Assembly: GCA_046349775.1 (NCBI GenBank)
Contig: JAXMBS010000121.1
Coordinates: forward strand, 1 to 6,990
DNA length: 6,990 nt
Direction: 5' to 3'
From: JAEUIG01 sp046349775
Lineage (GTDB): Bacteria > Planctomycetota > Planctomycetia > Planctomycetales > Planctomycetaceae
Below, one piece after another: positions 5,901 to 6,990 of the stretch (position 1 is the first letter of the stretch; every line of letters begins with the position of its first letter). The notes beneath the pieces were generated by a model. That model was given only the letters and a program-made list of their open reading frames with translations, ran no database searches and had not been told where the DNA came from. Both the position numbers and the translations under genes were made by a program.

Positions 5901-5958
5901 CCGGATGGCGTCCGACCCCGATGCCGACGATGTCCACACCCGCCCCGAGAACAGCCCC

Positions 5959-6885
5959 ATGCCTGCGCCGCAACAACTCCTCCGCCGACGCTTCCTGCAG
6001 TCCACGTTCGCTGCCGCCACCTGCGCCATTGCAGCGCCAGCGCGTGCCGCTGACCCGCCGCAGCGGAATGGCAAGCCGCACTTCAAGCTGTCTCTGGCGG
6101 CCTACTCGTTCCACCGCCAACTGCCGCGCGGTTGGCCCAAGCCAGAACCGTCGAAGGCCACGATGAACCTCGAGGACTTCATCGAGTTTTGCGCCGAGAT
6201 GAACCTCGATGGCACTGAGCTCACCAGCTACTACTTCCCCGCCGCGGTCACGCCGGAGTACCTCATCCACCTTAAAGAGCTCACGTTCCGACTGGGGCTC
6301 GACGTCTCCGGGACCGCCATCGGCAACAATTTCTGCGTGGCCCCGGGCTCAGATCGCGACTTCGAAATCTCGATGACCAAAGCCTGGATCGATTACGCGG
6401 CGTTGCTCGGCGCGCCGGTCATCCGCATCTTCGCCGGCAGCGTGCCCAAGGGAGATACCGAGTCCGCAGCCCTCGATCGCTGCGTCGCGGGCATCAATGA
6501 ATGCGTTCAGTATGCCGCCACGAAAGGCGTCGTCCTCGCGCTGGAAAACCACGGCGGAATCACCGCCACCGCCGACCAGCTGCTGGCAATTGTGAAGCGC
6601 GTTGATCCTTCCCCGTGGTTCGGCGTCAATTTTGACAGCGGCAATTTCAATTCCGCCGATCCCTATGCCGAACTGGAGCGGGTTGCCCCCTACGCGATGA
6701 ACGCGCAGCTCAAAGTCAGCGTGACGGCCGCCGGCCAGCGGCAACGCTCGAACTTCGCGCGCGTCGTCAACATCCTCAAGCAGGCCGGCTACCGCGGCTA
6801 TCTGGTACTCGAGTACGAGGAACCGGAGGAACCGCGCGAGCGGATTCCGGCGATTCTCGACGAGCTGCGGACGCTGATCGCGTAG
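5959..6885 (+). CDS. Tat-exported sugar phosphate isomerase/epimerase-like TIM-barrel protein
   Basis: The 308-residue product belongs to the xylose-isomerase-like TIM barrel (AP endonuclease 2) superfamily, whose members isomerise or epimerise sugars with a divalent metal; the substrate cannot be told. Residues 9-31 form a twin-arginine signal: RRRFLQS, then an Ala-rich core and PARA-AD, so export is likely. The barrel starts at FKLSLAAYSF (42-51). Candidate metal ligands are Glu196 in LALENHGG, Asp226 in GVNFDSGNF, Gln250 in NAQLKV and Glu285 in YLVLEYEEPE. Other landmarks are CAEMNLDGTELTSYYFP (78-94), LLGAPVIRIFAGSVPKGD (149-166) and GYRGYLVLEYE. An upstream ATG at 5905 is in frame but would bury the Tat motif 18 residues deeper; 5959 is preferred although its ribosome binding site is weak (GAGA). 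The gene is on the opposite strand from the pilus genes and has no evident functional link to them. Family confidence is high, function low. Confidence 0.9.
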   Translation: MPAPQQLLRRRFLQSTFAAATCAIAAPARAADPPQRNGKPHFKLSLAAYSFHRQLPRGWPKPEPSKATMNLEDFIEFCAEMNLDGTELTSYYFPAAVTPEYLIHLKELTFRLGLDVSGTAIGNNFCVAPGSDRDFEISMTKAWIDYAALLGAPVIRIFAGSVPKGDTESAALDRCVAGINECVQYAATKGVVLALENHGGITATADQLLAIVKRVDPSPWFGVNFDSGNFNSADPYAELERVAPYAMNAQLKVSVTAAGQRQRSNFARVVNILKQAGYRGYLVLEYEEPEEPRERIPAILDELRTLIA

Positions 6886-6920
6886 CTTTGCAACCGCCTG
6901 TCGCGCACAGTTCTGGTAAG

Positions 6921-6947
6921 GTCCCGGACGCTTCAAGCGTCCGGGAC
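6921..6947. repeat. Perfect 13-bp-arm palindrome downstream of the isomerase-like gene
   Basis: GTCCCGGACGCTT (6921-6933) and AAGCGTCCGGGAC (6935-6947) are exact reverse complements around one base; as RNA this gives a 12-bp stem with a UCA loop. It starts 35 bases after the isomerase stop. No proper T-run follows (GTTGCGACCTTTA), so it is either a weak terminator or an interspersed palindromic element. A second, outer pairing of GTAAGGTC (6916-6923) with GACCTTTAC (6953-6961), with one bulged T, competes for the base of the stem. Confidence 0.75.
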
Positions 6948-6990
6948 GTTGCGACCTTTACAGATCGGAGGTTTCCCAGGACGCTCACCC

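Larger units (their letters stand above)
5411..5958. other. Divergent intergenic region between flp and the isomerase-like gene
   Basis: This 548-bp region lies between two divergent genes and should hold both promoters. On the flp side it has a strong ribosome binding site (AGAGAGGAC at 5425-5417), a 7-bp hairpin (TGAACCG 5474-5480 with CGGTTCA 5488-5494) and a small CCTC-GTAA-GAGG stem near 5521-5532. No convincing promoter was found; a minus-strand TTGACT at 5608-5613 has no -10 partner. On the other side, 5640-5950 is open in one frame on each strand. The minus-strand frame ending at 5610 looks mildly protein-like but belongs to no family I recognise and has no ribosome binding site. Confidence 0.55.

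Noticed and set aside
5632..5958. In-frame 5' extension of the isomerase-like gene
   Set aside because: It would place about 109 low-information residues ahead of an evident Tat signal, which has to be near the N-terminus.
5415..6053. Plus-strand frame overlapping the flp leader and the isomerase start
   Set aside because: Arg/Pro/His-rich composition with no motif, out of frame with the real gene.
1..6990. CRISPR array, tRNA, rRNA, insertion sequence or phage genes
   Set aside because: No regularly spaced repeats, cloverleaf, transposase motifs or flanking target duplications were seen on either strand.

Overview
The window is a GC-rich chromosomal segment carrying part of a Flp/Tad (tight adherence, type IVc) pilus locus on the minus strand, followed by an unrelated Tat-exported sugar isomerase-like gene on the plus strand. 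The pilus proteins (CpaB with an SAF domain and a long acidic tail, CpaC with a proline-rich tail, CpaE lacking the Walker A lysines) and the secreted isomerase-like TIM-barrel protein are, from memory of these families, most like those of Planctomycetota. This assignment is an inference and was not tested by a search.

The layout is described in the direction of pilus gene transcription, right to left. A Flp pilin gene (5410 to 5244) is followed by a rho-independent terminator (5196-5160). A leader of about 320 bp rich in inverted repeats comes next, then the prepilin peptidase gene cpaA/tadV (4842 to 4293) and a second strong terminator (4195-4161). After a structured leader of about 270 bp come cpaB/rcpC (3897-2827), the secretin cpaC/rcpA (2698-992) and the ATPase-like cpaE/tadZ (861 to beyond the left edge). 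The last three are separated by about 130 bp each and probably form one transcription unit. To the right, a 548-bp divergent intergenic region separates flp from a plus-strand TIM-barrel gene (5959-6885), which is followed by a perfect 13-bp-arm palindrome.

In the pathway, the pilin is made as a prepilin and cut after the Gly of its EDG/LTAVEY site by the CpaA aspartic protease. CpaE helps localise the machine, CpaC forms the outer-membrane channel, and CpaB is the periplasmic partner of the channel. The motor ATPase (cpaF/tadA) and platform proteins (tadB/tadC) are not in the window; they probably lie beyond the left edge.

The most notable observation is that the two leading genes, pilin and peptidase, are both interrupted by single-base indels (one in flp, three within about 50 bp in cpaA), while the other four genes are clean. 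The reconstructed proteins match their families closely on both sides of every break, so this is either a local patch of sequence error or very recent decay. No mobile element, CRISPR array, tRNA or rRNA was seen.
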